From: Sycon ciliatum
Taxonomy: Eukaryota; Porifera; Calcarea; Leucosolenida; Sycettidae
DNA length: 64,000 nt
Assembly (NCBI RefSeq): GCF_964019385.1
Contig: NC_088654.1
Location: forward strand, 10,703,645-10,767,644
Direction: 5' to 3'
Below are positions 32,286-42,398 of this stretch, piece by piece. The notes under the pieces were generated by a model. It did not search any database. It saw only the letters and a program-made list of their open reading frames with translations, and was not told the origin of the DNA. Position 1 is the stretch's first letter, and each line of letters opens with the position of its first letter. Position numbers and translations under genes: made by a program.

Positions 32286-33757
32286 CACAGTTCTGCGAGG
32301 AGGTGGACATGTGGATCCGCAATGGATGGTTGGTACCCCATGACCAAGCAGTCCATGGTGAGCCTGGTGCTGTGTTGCCCTTGTTGGCGGTGGCCCAGAC
32401 GCACAAGGAGTCCACCCCTGTCCGCCTGTGTTTGGACTACCGGCAACTGAACAAGTTGATTGTGTCGCATCCAGGTTTGGACGTGCCTGTTTGCCAAGAG
32501 AAGTTGCGTCAGTGGAGGTCTATTGGCAACGCCGACAGCCACGTGTTGCTGGACATCAGCAAGGCTTACCTCAACATCCGCATCGCGCCAGCTCTCGCCA
32601 AGTTCCAAACGGTCGTCTGGAGGGGCCAGCTGTTTGCAATGGAGAGGATGGGCTTCGGTCTATCGATTGCGCCCAAATTCATGGACATAATCGTCAAGTG
32701 GGTCCTCCGTGCGTATGCTGATGTGGACAACTATGTCGACGATTTGTATGTTCCGAAGCCTCGTCTGCGTGATGTCACCGATCAGTTGTCGCAGTACGGG
32801 TTGTCCACCAAGCCAGCGGAGCCAGTCGTCTCTGCTAGGGTACTTGGTCTGCAGCTGTCAGAGTCTGCAGATGGCCAAGTGAGGTGGAAGCGTCGTGGTG
32901 ACGTCATGCCGACTTGTCAGCCCGATGCCATCACACGACGCGAGATTTTCAAGTGGTGTGGCAAGCTGATCAGCCACTATCCCGTCGGCTCCTGGCTGCG
33001 CCCAGCGTGCAGGTATCTGAAGCGTCTGTCTAGCCTTCAGCCTGGATGGGATGATCCAGTGTCTCATGAAGTCGTCGCTTGTTGTGCGGAAGTCATTCAC
33101 CGTCTGCAGACTGATGACCCTGCGCAAGGTGTGTGGTCAGTTCCTGAAGGCGCACAGTGGTCGTTGTGGTGTGATGCTTCGGACATCGCACATGGTGCTG
33201 TCATTCAGGCCGATGGTATGATTGTCGAGGATGGCTGCTGGCTGCGGCAGAAGGACGACCGGCGACACATTAACATCGCTGAGCTTGACGCCGTGATCAA
33301 GGGGTTGAACCTTGCCGTGCAGTGGCAAGTGAAGGAGCTCACGCTATTCACCGATTCCAAGACTGTGGCTGCTTGGTTGCAATCGGTGCTTGGCAATGTG
33401 TCTCGTGTTCGCGTCAGCGGCCTGCAGCCGGTACTTGTGCAGCGCCGTCTCCAGATTATCACTGATCTCGTCGTTGTCACGGGCTTGACGGTCAAGGTCC
33501 AGTGGATCAGCAGTCAGCAGAACAAGGCGGATCAATTGACCCGTGTTCCCAGCAGCTGGATCCGATGTGGCAAGACGCTCCTTGCTCGGACTGCACCGTC
33601 CGTCACCGCTGCAGTGGTGACCGTTGGTGCATTCTCATTGGACAGAGTATCTGCTGCTCAGAATGCAGATCCTCGGATTGTTTCGACTCGCCAGCAAGTC
33701 ATCAATGGTGACCCAGTTACTGATCTGCGTTTGTCAAGGTCAAGTCACAGCTCGTAG
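32270..33757 (+). pseudogene. pol: Reverse transcriptase and RNase H
   Basis: The frame carries RT blocks in order: CLDYRQLNK (about residue 43 of the 32303 frame), LLDISKAYLNIR with the first catalytic Asp, ERMGFGLSIAPKFMD and NYVDDLYV with the Asp pair. RNase H follows with LWCDASDIAHG, HINIAELDAV and LFTDSKTVAAW, then a NKADQLTRV segment. All acidic residues expected for both enzymes are in place, so this portion is intact. It ends at a stop at 33755, and the integrase part resumes in another frame. The enzymes copy element RNA into DNA in cytoplasmic particles. Confidence 0.8.
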
Positions 33758-33768
33758 TCCATGATGGT

Positions 33769-34584
33769 ATGCTGTGTCGAAGTGTGAATTTGCCGCCCAA
33801 TGATGCAGTCGTCGTTCCTGTTATTCCTAGTTCACTCGAGTCCAATGTCGTTTGTGCTGCTCATGTGAACTGTGGTCATGCGTCTTGGGAGGGTACATGG
33901 CGCTTCCTCCGCTCGAAGTGCTATTTCCCGAACATGGCTGCCCAATGTCAGCAGTTTGTGCGTCACTGTTTGCCGTGTGCTGCTGGTGGTCAGAAAGTGG
34001 TGTATGTTGAACTGCTGAAGCGTGATGTTGGTGCTGAGGTGTTTGCTGATATGCCTGCTGCGGATGCTGTTGCTGATGTGCCTGCTGCGGATGCTGTTGT
34101 TGACGTGCCTGCTGCAGATGCTGTTGCTGATGTGCCTGCTGCAGATGCTGTTGTTGATGTGCCTGCTGCAGATGCTGTTGCTGATGTGCCTGCTGCAGAT
34201 GCTGTTGTTGATGTGCCTGCTGCAGATGCTGTTGCTGATGTGCCTGCTGCAGATGCTGTTGTTGACGTGCCTGCTGCAGATGCTGTTGCTGATGTGCCTG
34301 CTGCAGATGCTGTTGTTGATGTGCCTGCTGCAGATGCTGTTGTTGATGTGCCTGCTGCAGATGCTGTTGCTGATGTGCCTGCTGCAGATGCTGTTGTTGA
34401 CGTGCCTGCTGTTATTGATGTGCCAGCTGCGGGTGCTGTCCCTGATGCTGGGTCTCGGTTTGACCCCCGTGATCCGAATTATGTGCCGCTTCGAGCCCCT
34501 GCCGATGATCCTGCTCCGTATCAGTTTCGCCCATATGGCCTCCGTCAGCGTGGTTCGCTTGCACTCCCTCAGCGCTTCCGTTAG
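33769..34584 (+). CDS. Integrase zinc finger fused to a repeat-expanded C-terminal tail
   Basis: The frame begins with an HHCC finger: His residues in HVNCGH, then CYFPNMAAQCQQFVRHCLPC. Directly after it comes a VVYVELLKRD segment. In the related minus-strand relic the equivalent KVNVELLKPN lies well after the integrase core. The DDE core is therefore deleted cleanly between the two. Thirteen nine-residue repeats follow (A/V-DVPAADAV), and the protein ends with a Pro/Arg-rich tail. The frame is uninterrupted for 271 codons, notable for a supposedly dead gene. Without a core it cannot integrate DNA by itself. Confidence 0.7.
   Translation: MLCRSVNLPPNDAVVVPVIPSSLESNVVCAAHVNCGHASWEGTWRFLRSKCYFPNMAAQCQQFVRHCLPCAAGGQKVVYVELLKRDVGAEVFADMPAADAVADVPAADAVVDVPAADAVADVPAADAVVDVPAADAVADVPAADAVVDVPAADAVADVPAADAVVDVPAADAVADVPAADAVVDVPAADAVVDVPAADAVADVPAADAVVDVPAVIDVPAAGAVPDAGSRFDPRDPNYVPLRAPADDPAPYQFRPYGLRQRGSLALPQRFR
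34045..34413 (+). repeat. 27-bp coding minisatellite, 13 full units
   Basis: Units of the form gctgatgtgcctgctgcaga-tgctgtt keep the reading frame. Units starting GCT and GTT mostly alternate, giving a 54-bp higher-order period. The related relic has an unexpanded Ala/Pro-rich tail here. Confidence 0.95.
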
Positions 34585-34651
34585 TTTTGCTTTGTGGCAC
34601 TATTTAGTATTTGTGGTGGTTTTTTCTTTGGCATACCAACAGGGGGAGAGG

Positions 34652-34993
34652 TGAAGTAGAGTAACCCTCTTGCGCATGTTGTACGTAATGTAATGATTGA
34701 TACGTACTTTCGATATTGATTTCGCTGGTGCACACGTTGGTGCAGTGCTGGTGCACGCGCTGGTGCACGCGCTGATGCACGCGCTGGTGCAGCCAGTTGT
34801 TTCCGTTGTACGTGATGCAGCTTGTTGAGGAGAAGGGTTTTCAATATCTTGTGTTCAGTTCTTCTTGCTTCTGGCCTGGTCGAGGTCGTGCTTTTTTCTT
34901 CTGTAAACTTCTTGTGCATTTTGGAATTGAAATTAATAATTATAGTCCAACTTATATCCTTGCACTGGTCTGGTGGTGGATAATTCCACAACA
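34652..34993 (+). repeat. 3' LTR
   Basis: It matches the 5' LTR at all but about three positions and follows the purine-rich aacagggggagagg. Confidence 0.85.
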
Positions 34994-35131
34994 CAGTTTA
35001 CAACCTTTCCTAAGCTGGCCTGCGTGAACCCCGTACTTACCCTCGTACCGTAGTAAAGCACATAAAGGCGCATGTGCCTGTATTCAGATATAAGCGCACT
35101 CTCAAGCTGTGTTCCCAACTGGCGCGAGGGC

Positions 35132-36254
35132 TCAGCTGCTGGCAACACATGTGGCACTGTCACCGTCATTATCTGCAGCGGCACCATCTGCAGGTGCTGC
35201 TGGGGCTGTCTCTGTAGGCAACGCATTAGGCTTCAACAGTTCCACATTGACCTTTTTCTCACTAATCCAGCCGGTACCGGAGTTGGTGCTGCTGATGACA
35301 CGGTAGACGGTGACACGATATGCACTACAGACCAACCAAGTTCATATGGAGTCATCCGTTTCTGGTGACGTTCTGGGCAAAGGAGAAGAACTGGGGCACC
35401 AACGACAAACGGACACTCGCTCTCTTCAGCCAAAACAGCATTAGGCGTGGCCACAGCATCATTGACAAAGTCACGAATCCGAGCGCACTTCAGTGATAGT
35501 TCAGCTGACCAGGACATAAGCGAACCTTCGACAACAGGACGCTCTACGATCAGGTCACATGGCTCCCAGTTGACCATGGCCATCATTGGCGACACCTGGA
35601 TGGCAGCATGGGGGCGAGTACGGTAGTAATACAGTAATACCTGGAGCTCTGTCAACCAATCAGACGACGAGTCAATGGTCTTACGGATCATATTCAGCAG
35701 GGTACGGTTAAAGCGCTCAGCGCTGCCCTGCGACTGCGGGTGGCGAACTGCGCCGTGGCGAACATGCACACTGAAGAGACATCAAACAATGCAGAGACCA
35801 TGGCATTACAAAACTCTGACCCATTGTCACTGCGAATGACACGTGGAGGACCCCATCGGGTACACAACTCCACCAGGCCGGCAGCAACACTGGATGTGTC
35901 TTGTCTCTCAAGCGGAATAATTTCTGCCCACTTTGTGAAAGAGTCAATACAGACCAACACACAATGATACCTGCCACTATGACACGCACCCAACTCAAGG
36001 GTGTCAATGTAGACTACTTCCCACGGTCGGCTGGGCGAGTCGGAACGCACTTTCGGAACTGGACCAGCAGACATAGAGCTGGCACAACGACAAGGGCTGC
36101 AGTCCCGGACATACTGCTGACAACTCTCAGCTAGCTTGGGAAAATAGCACCGACAGCAGATACTGCACCACATGGCCTCCCAATTGCCAGGGGCAGTAGC
36201 AGAATGTGCAGACGACAATACTTCTTCACGGAGCGACATAGGTAAAACGGGCAC
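35132..36254 (-). pseudogene. Integrase with DDE core, frameshifted
   Basis: The finger (CYFPKLAESCQQYVRDCSPC) is followed by a core with YIDTLE, RSDNGSEF and, after a frame change near 35730-35770, GSAERFNRTLLN. These provide the D, D and E of the catalytic triad. The tail includes a HPAAPADG-like Ala/Pro stretch reached after KVNVELLKPN. The frame change inactivates it. It serves as the reference for what is missing in the plus-strand relative. Confidence 0.75.
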
Positions 36255-36545
36255 TGCGACGTCACCATCTAGCGGGTCCTTTGCACTGCATTACAATACA
36301 CCTTCAACGACTAAAAGCTGACTCTGCACACGCTTGAATGCAGCCACAGACACAGGCTTACCAGCTACCAAGTCAGAGATAGTTGCACAAATCAATTCAT
36401 CACATTGCTGTTCAGCAGTTATCTTGTCAAGTGAGACAAAAACCGATGACAATGATGGCAACGGCACAGAAACAGAGATACCACATGTACCCTTATGGCG
36501 ACGCTCATCTCCAGACTTGAGAACAGTCTTGGTGAGAGCTGTCCA

Positions 36546-36983
36546 TCAGTGCGGAACACGGGTCAGGAAATCAGCACGATTCTGCTCACTTTTCACCCAC
36601 GCGATGGTGACCTTGAGCCCAGCAACAGCGATCATGTCCGACAGGATAGCCAAACAACGTTGCACCAGAAGAGCTTGCAGACCCGACACTTTGACACTTG
36701 ACCCGTTCCGTAACGTAGCTTGAATCCACGCGGGTACAGTCTTAGAGTCGGTCGGGAGGTGCACTTTACTGACGTTCCAGTCAACAGCCAATTCCAGAGC
36801 TCGGATGGCGGCTTCAAGCTCTGCGACATTAATATGCCGCTTGTTGTCCTTGGCCCTGAGCCACGCGCGGTCTTCCACTGTTACACCGCCTGCTTCCAGG
36901 ACAACACCATACGCCAGGTCAGATGCGTCACACCACACTTGCACTCTACCGGTACTGACTGGAACATGCCACTGGCCACGCAC
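36546..36983 (-). pseudogene. RNase H domain fragment
   Basis: VWCDASDLAYG, HINVAELEAAIRALELA, a LPTDSKTVPAW segment and SEQNRADFLTRVP line up with the RNase H of the sister element. It is separated from the RT part by a stop near 37020 and from integrase by about 290 bases of interrupted but homologous frame. Confidence 0.75.
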
Positions 36984-37021
36984 TGGGTCCTCGGTGCACA
37001 GACAAGCAGGTAAATGACGGC

Positions 37022-37526
37022 AGCACTAGTACACTACGTCAGACACTTCGCTGTCCCAGCTGCCCCATTCGGATGACGGACGCTTGACGAAGCTGCATGC
37101 TGTACGTAACCACCCACAGATTGGGTAGTGACCAATGACGCGGCCGCACCAGCTAAACAGTCTGCCCTTGGTGATACACGCTGGTAGAGACGTATCGATG
37201 TCACGGCGAACCCATGTCCCTTCGCCGGTTGTATCCTGCTGCAACTGTAAGCCCGGCATTGGAGCTTCGGGCAGCTGTTCAGCAGGTTTCGTTGCGCGGC
37301 CGTACTCTGCCAACTTTGCCTCGGCTTCAGCCTGGTGATTCTTCGAGACAAACACATCGTCGACGTAATTGTCGGCTCCCGGAACATCGCGCAGGACCCA
37401 CTTCACTATGACGTCCATCATCTTAGGAGCGACAGATAATCCAAATCCCATGCGTTGCATGACGAATCGTTTGCCCTTCCACAACACAATCGGGAAGCAC
37501 TCACAACATTGGCCCAGCACACCTCG
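37022..37526 (-). pseudogene. Reverse transcriptase fragment, truncated by chromovirus
   Basis: The frame includes QRMGFGLSVAPKMMDVIVKW and NYVDDVFV, the palm of the RT, followed by a connection region. Upstream RT blocks are absent because the chromovirus LTR begins at 37527 in its midst. Confidence 0.75.
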
Positions 37527-37707
37527 TGTAACAGTCCAACTAACTTCAGTAGTCATTCTTGGAATAAGCAATGATCCTTGCCATAATGCATTCTTATATA
37601 CATGAACAAGCAATGATGGACATAACACCTAACAGCAGCAGCGTGATAATAGCAGGTGATAAGTGTATCCTATTCCTAGTGTTAGTAGTAACAGTGAATC
37701 TGTTACA
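37527..37707 (-). repeat. Chromovirus 3' LTR
   Basis: On the plus strand it runs from TGTAACAGTCC to ATCTGTTACA, 181 bases. It contains a tatataag-like element near the middle (minus-strand sense). Confidence 0.95.
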
Positions 37708-37726
37708 CCATTCCCCCCCCCCCCTC
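37708..37726 (-). other. Polypurine tract
   Basis: On the minus strand a run of a dozen Gs followed by aatgg directly precedes the 3' LTR, as expected for the plus-strand primer. Confidence 0.75.
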
Positions 37727-37965
37727 AACTGTCAGAACAGTACCAATTCGAAGGAACAGTTATGGTAACTAATGATCATGCATGGATATGTGGAATGCAT
37801 GGTAGCCGAAAACAACACTGATGAACTCAAGATCCAGTGCATGTCCTCTGCAAATAACGCCTGGCTGGCAGGGAAGCACTATCCTAATCATGCAGAATGC
37901 TACATTTCTATTGCAACACGTAGAAACTAGCAATACAACTGTGGCTGCCAAGCAATTTAGCAATT

Positions 37966-39914
37966 TTATGAAAAACGGTCCAGGTAGGTTTTCAGCGGAA
38001 TAATAGCGTTTCCTGCTTCATCCATCAAGTATTCCTCCGGCTCCCAGGTGGCATCTCGGTAGCCCTTCCATTTCACTAGGTACTGCATGCGCCGTCCTCT
38101 CTTCTTGTGCGACAACACCTTTTCGACAATGTACCGCGTATGGCCATCCGCATCGGTTAGGGGTGGAGGTGCCGGCTGAGTACGGCCCGGTATCTCATTG
38201 CCATGGTACAGCTTGAGGGCAGCAATATTGAACACTGGATGGGCCCGAATGATTCTTGGAAGAGCTAATCTGTACGCATTCGGGGCCACTTTCTTCTGCA
38301 CCTTGAACGGCCCATACCACTTGAGCCTTAATTTGTGTGAAGGCCTGTCTCGTTCCTCGGGCGTCAGCAGGAAGTCCCTGAAGACCAACACCTCATCCCC
38401 CTCCTTCAGGGCGTCCTCCACCCGTCCTCGATCCGCATACAATGATTGCCGGGCCTGCGCCGCCACGATGGCATCCTGTGCCTCACGTAGTGCCTCTACG
38501 CGGCCATCCAGCCATGACAGCGGACCATTCGTGTCCATGCCAGCTCCAGCTTTCTGCTTCGTCAATAAGCTCGAGGGAGTAACTGGATGGCATCAATGGT
38601 TGAGGAAAAATGGCGTGTTACCTGTTGACGCTTGATCGGCATTGTTGATCGCAAACTCACATAGCGATAGGAGTTCATCCCAATTGTTTTGCCTATGGTT
38701 GACGAAAGCTCTTAGCGTATCCTCAATGACACGGTTCACACGCTCAGTCATGCCATCGGTCTGCGGGTGGTTGGCCGTGCTCATTTTTAGCTCCACGCCA
38801 AGAATACTGAAAACCTCCTTGAAGAACGCCGACGTGAATCGCAGATCTCGATCACAAACAATCGTTTTGCTCAAGCCATGGGCAGCAAACACATGATCCA
38901 CGTACAATCGGGCTGCCTCCTTAGAGTCAACATGAACAGTCGTCGGGATCAGGTGCACATACTTCGTCAGACGGTCCACAAAGGTTAGAATGGCGCTATG
39001 TCCTCGGCAGGTCAGCGGCAGTGCCATGATGAAATCCATGCTGATGTCTGTCCAGGGCTGTTCGGGGACTGGAAGGGACTGCAACAGTCCTGCCTTGGTC
39101 TGGCTACCCTTTACGCGTTGGCACCGGTCGCAAGATTTAACGAAGTCCTTCACAGTACTTCTCATGCCTGGCCAATAGAAGTATCTGCTCAGCTTCAGGT
39201 AGGTCCTGTCTCTCCCCGGATGGCCGGCCGTCAGGCAATCATAATTCTGTTTGAGCAGTTGCAGCCGTACCGGACCGCGAGGAATGCAGAGGCGAGCATC
39301 GCCCGATGTTACTAGGTACAGCCGCCGGTCCACACTGTTCCAGACGTATCGCTCATGCATGGCGTCTTCGCTGCAAGCCATCAAGCGCTTGATTACTGGC
39401 GAAAGCTCTGGGTCACTATCATACCCTGCTGAGATCTGATTCGCAATTCCTTGATTCACATCCAGAGAGAACTCAATTCCATTCAGTTCCAAGTCTGGTC
39501 GACGTGACAACGGGTCTGCTAGGTTACACTTCCCTGGCTTGTGATGTACCGTGTAGTCATAGTCGGCCAGGAATTCAATCCATCGAGCCTCTCTCTTGGT
39601 TAAGTTTGGTTTGGTCCTGAGGTAGACAACTCCCATGTTGTCGGTGTAGAGTTGAAAGTGGCGAAATAGGTAGACTCGCCAGCACTGCAGGGCGTACACT
39701 ACAGCCAAAGTTTCTCGCTCGGCGGCCGTGTAATTCCGTTCGGCAGAAGACAGCTTTCGGCTCACGTAAGCCACAGGATGCCAGGACTGGTCCTCTGCTT
39801 GCTGTGTTAAGACTCCTGCCACAGCAAAGTCACTTGCGTCAGTCTCATCGCGGAAATCCTGACTGACGTTTGCTAGTCGCAACACTGGTGCATCCAGCAG
39901 AGCAGACTTCAATC
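37966..39914 (-). pseudogene. pol: Chromovirus pol, RNase H-integrase-chromodomain part
   Basis: From about 39912 the frame has RNase H (ETDASDFAVAGVL, LYTDNMGVVYL), the spacer, the HHCC finger (HPGRDRTYLKLSRYFYWPGM then CDRCQRV) and the integrase core (MDFIMALP, VCDRDLRFTSAFF, TERVNRVIE). An in-frame TGA at about 38593 follows PFFLNH, and the same frame continues as the last segment from 38590. That segment contains a GPFKV-type GPY/F motif and a chromodomain (YIVEKVLSHKKRGR...YLVKWKGY...TWEPEEYL), ending at 37966. Everything but the stop looks functional. The 5' side is joined to the RT part across the hAT insertion. Confidence 0.9.
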
Positions 39915-39922
39915 GCTCAAAT

Positions 39923-40606
39923 TAGTGTTGAAACGATCTCACCGGATACTCGTTAGCTCGCTCGCCAGAAACTCGGCTCGTTTGTGCGGCCAGCTCGTTT
40001 GCACTAACGAACACCGTACACCGTACTCCGTACACATGGCAGTACATGTCGACCGGAGAGTCGTAAAATATTTTACGACTCCCTGGTCGATCGAGAGTCC
40101 AGTCCCGCGCGCAAAGTGAAAATCACTCGCAGTTGCAGTGACTGTATGCCTGCATGACACTTGAGTTGTTTCAGTTGTCGTTGCAGCTTTGGTGGACTCT
40201 AGTGATGTCTTGTTCCGCATCTGCTGACCTGTCGCAGGATATGCTTTGGTCACCTCTCCATTCAAGTGAAAGTTACGCTCAGTCGTTTAGAAGTTATCTC
40301 CCGCGATGCAGCGAAGACCAGGGCTACTTGCAATCTTTGCAAAAACGGTCTATTCTTACAAAGGCTACTCGACGACGGCGCTGAAAAGACATCTCGACAG
40401 CAAACAGCAGTCCGAAGTGAAGCAGCAGCAACCCCAAATGCCGGCGGTGGTAATTTGAACCAGCTGAAAAAATCGAACTTTAATAGAAAAAAATTATTCA
40501 AAAAATCATATTTGCCACATCAATGAAACTCGTTAGCTCGCTCGATAGCTCGCTCGTTAGTGGAACTGATCGCTCGTTTGTTATAGATACGCTCGTTTCA
40601 ACACTA
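39923..40606. mobile_element. hAT-like element inserted in chromovirus pol
   Basis: TAGTGTTGAAACGA at 39923 and its exact inverse ending at 40606 are flanked by the perfect 8-base duplication GCTCAAAT (39915-39922, 40607-40614). Repeated gctcgctcg words lie inside both ends. The 684-base element holds part of a BED finger and no transposase core. Confidence 0.9.
40310..40440 (+). pseudogene. BED-type zinc finger remnant
   Basis: TRATCNLCKN in one frame and TALKRHLDSKQQ in another, a few bases on, match the two halves of a BED finger (C-x2-C ... H-x-x-x). BED fingers form the N-terminus of many hAT transposases, which agrees with the TIR and TSD evidence. A frameshift separates the halves. 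Confidence 0.6.
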
Positions 40607-42398
40607 GCTCAAATGCCTCCTGTCGAGTCTGATTCCACTCGAAGCGCACATGTTTCCCTGTCAGTTCCTCCAGGGGTTTGGAGGTGGCCGAGAAATGGTT
40701 AATGAACCTTCGAAAGTAATTAGCGAATCCCAGAAACTGTCTTACGTGCGTGACCGTCGCCGAGACAGGCCAGTTATGCACGGCCTTGATCTTCTCTGGA
40801 TCTGGAGAAATGCATTGGCCGTCTATCCGGTGCCCAAGAAACAGAACGGCTGTCCGGCCGAATTCACATTTAGACGGTTTGCAATATAGCTCATTCCTCC
40901 TGAGGGCGTTTAAGATGGTTCTGACATGATCGAGGTGCTCCTCCCATGATTTGCTGAATGTGAGGATATCGTCTAGAAACACCACAACGAATTTACGCAG
41001 GTATGGCTGGAGGACACTGTTCATCAAAGTTTGGAATGTTGCCGGGGCATTTGTTAGGCCGAAACCCATCACTGTGAACTGAAAGTGACCGAATGGGGTA
41101 TTTATTGCTGTCTTCGGAATATCTGTTTCTTCTATTCAAATCTGATTGTAACCGGACCTCAGATCTAGCTTGGTGAAATACGCACTGCCTTGGACGGTAT
41201 CAAAGAGGTCGTCAATATTCGGTAGGCATGCCTTGTTCTTAATGGTTATGCGGTTTAGCTCACGCCAGTCGCATACCATTCGAAGTGTTCCATCCGCTTT
41301 CTTTACGAAGAACACAGGGGCTCCGTATGGGGATTTGCTGGGCTGGATGAATCCTCTACGGAGCAGCTCGGTGAGCTGAGCTTGAAGCTCATCCATCTCT
41401 GGTTTTGGTAAACGATATGCTGCACGAGATGGCGGTTTAGCTCCTTCTTCCGTTTTTATCTCGTGAACTGCGCCTCTTCTGGGTGGCAGCTTGTTTGGAA
41501 GCTCATCGGGAAAGACGTCCCCGAACTCCTTCAGCAGGTCCTTGAAATCCTTCTGATCCTCCCTACCCGGACTATCCACCGTCTGTGGCTCGTCCGGATC
41601 TGCTGTCACATACGCTAGGATTCCTTCTGCGCCACCTCTCATTGCATGCCTAGCCTGCTTCCCTGAGATGAGGAACGTCTCGATCGGTGGGTTGGATTTG
41701 TCCGTGCCATCACTTTCACTCGGTTGACAGATGATGGATCCACCCTCCAGCTTGATTTCATTGGTACGAAAATTGATCTGTGGGTTCGTCCGGGTCAGCC
41801 ATGGTTTGCCGAGGATCACGTCATACCGCGTCATAGGGAATACTAGGAACTGTTGGTGCTCGCTAAAGTCGCCGACTACGGTCTTCAAGCTGTCCGTTTT
41901 CGTAATAGGCTGTGAGCGGACCGATTCATCAGCAAGTGTGACGTTCAGGACGTCGCTACCGGTTGTTGTGGAGATGTTGTGCTTCTTGACAAGGTCAGTT
42001 GAAATGAAGTCGTGGGTTGACCCAGAATCCAGTAGCATGGTAACGCGACGTCCATTTATCTTGCCCTGGACGCGCATTAGGTCGTGTTCGTTGTCGGCGG
42101 AAATGCTCCCTGTGCTGGCGGTTACTTCATTAGGCCGGCCAACAGTATCAGGTGACGAATGCTTGACAGGCGAGGCTTGAATTTCGGTCTCCTCGAGGCG
42201 TGGTTCCTCATTTGCTAAGGGGCTGAATTTGTTCTGAACTTTGATTCGTGGCCTATTCCTGGGTGCCCTCGTGTTCGCCAGTAGTCGCACTCCCTTCCTT
42301 ACTGGCGTCCATCGTTTAAAGAAAGCTTGCTTGTGGCGTTCCTCCCTCCTTTTGGACAGAATCTGGCAATATGGCCGGGTTTCCTGCAGGTGAAACAC
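40607..42398 (-). pseudogene. pol: Chromovirus pol, protease-RT part
   Basis: The frame opens inside the gag zinc-knuckle region, so it overlaps gag in the -1 frame. It has a protease ([13 protein letters not shown], later VILGKPWLT), then RT blocks: [62 protein letters not shown] and FLGHRI. A TGA at about 41136, right after GYNQI, interrupts RT where related proteins carry Arg or Lys, consistent with CGA to TGA change. The frame resumes unchanged after it. RT continues to the hAT target duplication at 40607. Confidence 0.9.
42276..42320 (-). promoter_or_regulatory. -1 ribosomal frameshift signal at the gag/pol overlap
   Basis: On the minus strand the heptamer TTTAAAC (42314-42320) lies in register X-XXY-YYZ with the gag codons Leu-Asn, five codons before the gag stop. 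A six-base spacer is followed by CGCCAGTA (42300-42307), a 16-base loop, and its exact complement TACTGGCG (42276-42283), an 8-bp stem. Pol lies in the -1 frame across this point. Heptamer, spacer, stem and frame all agree with a programmed -1 shift. Confidence 0.8.

Larger units (their letters stand above)
30363..34993 (+). mobile_element. LTR retrotransposon lacking the integrase core
   Basis: Two 342-base LTRs (30363-30704, 34652-34993) differ at about three positions. Between them come a primer-binding site, gag, zinc knuckles, protease, RT, RNase H and the N-terminal zinc finger of integrase. A purine tract (aacagggggagagg) sits before the 3' LTR. The catalytic core of integrase is missing and a coding minisatellite fills the C-terminal tail. 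Order and RNase H type suggest a Ty3/gypsy-like relative. The YVDD box and the tggtgccgaaaccc primer site are also seen in BEL/Pao, so lineage is left open. No clean TSD was found. Confidence 0.85.
34994..37526 (-). mobile_element. Minus-strand relic of the same LTR family
   Basis: Pieces of RT, RNase H and integrase read right to left and match the family of the 30363-34993 element, but with an integrase core present. It lacks LTRs, gag and the first half of RT. Its RT is cut at 37526 by the chromovirus insertion. Confidence 0.75.

Noticed and set aside
30363-34993. Target-site duplication for the plus-strand LTR element
   Set aside because: The bases before the 5' LTR and after the 3' LTR agree only partly (acag-like), and the LTR edges can shift by one or two bases. 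No clean duplication can be stated.
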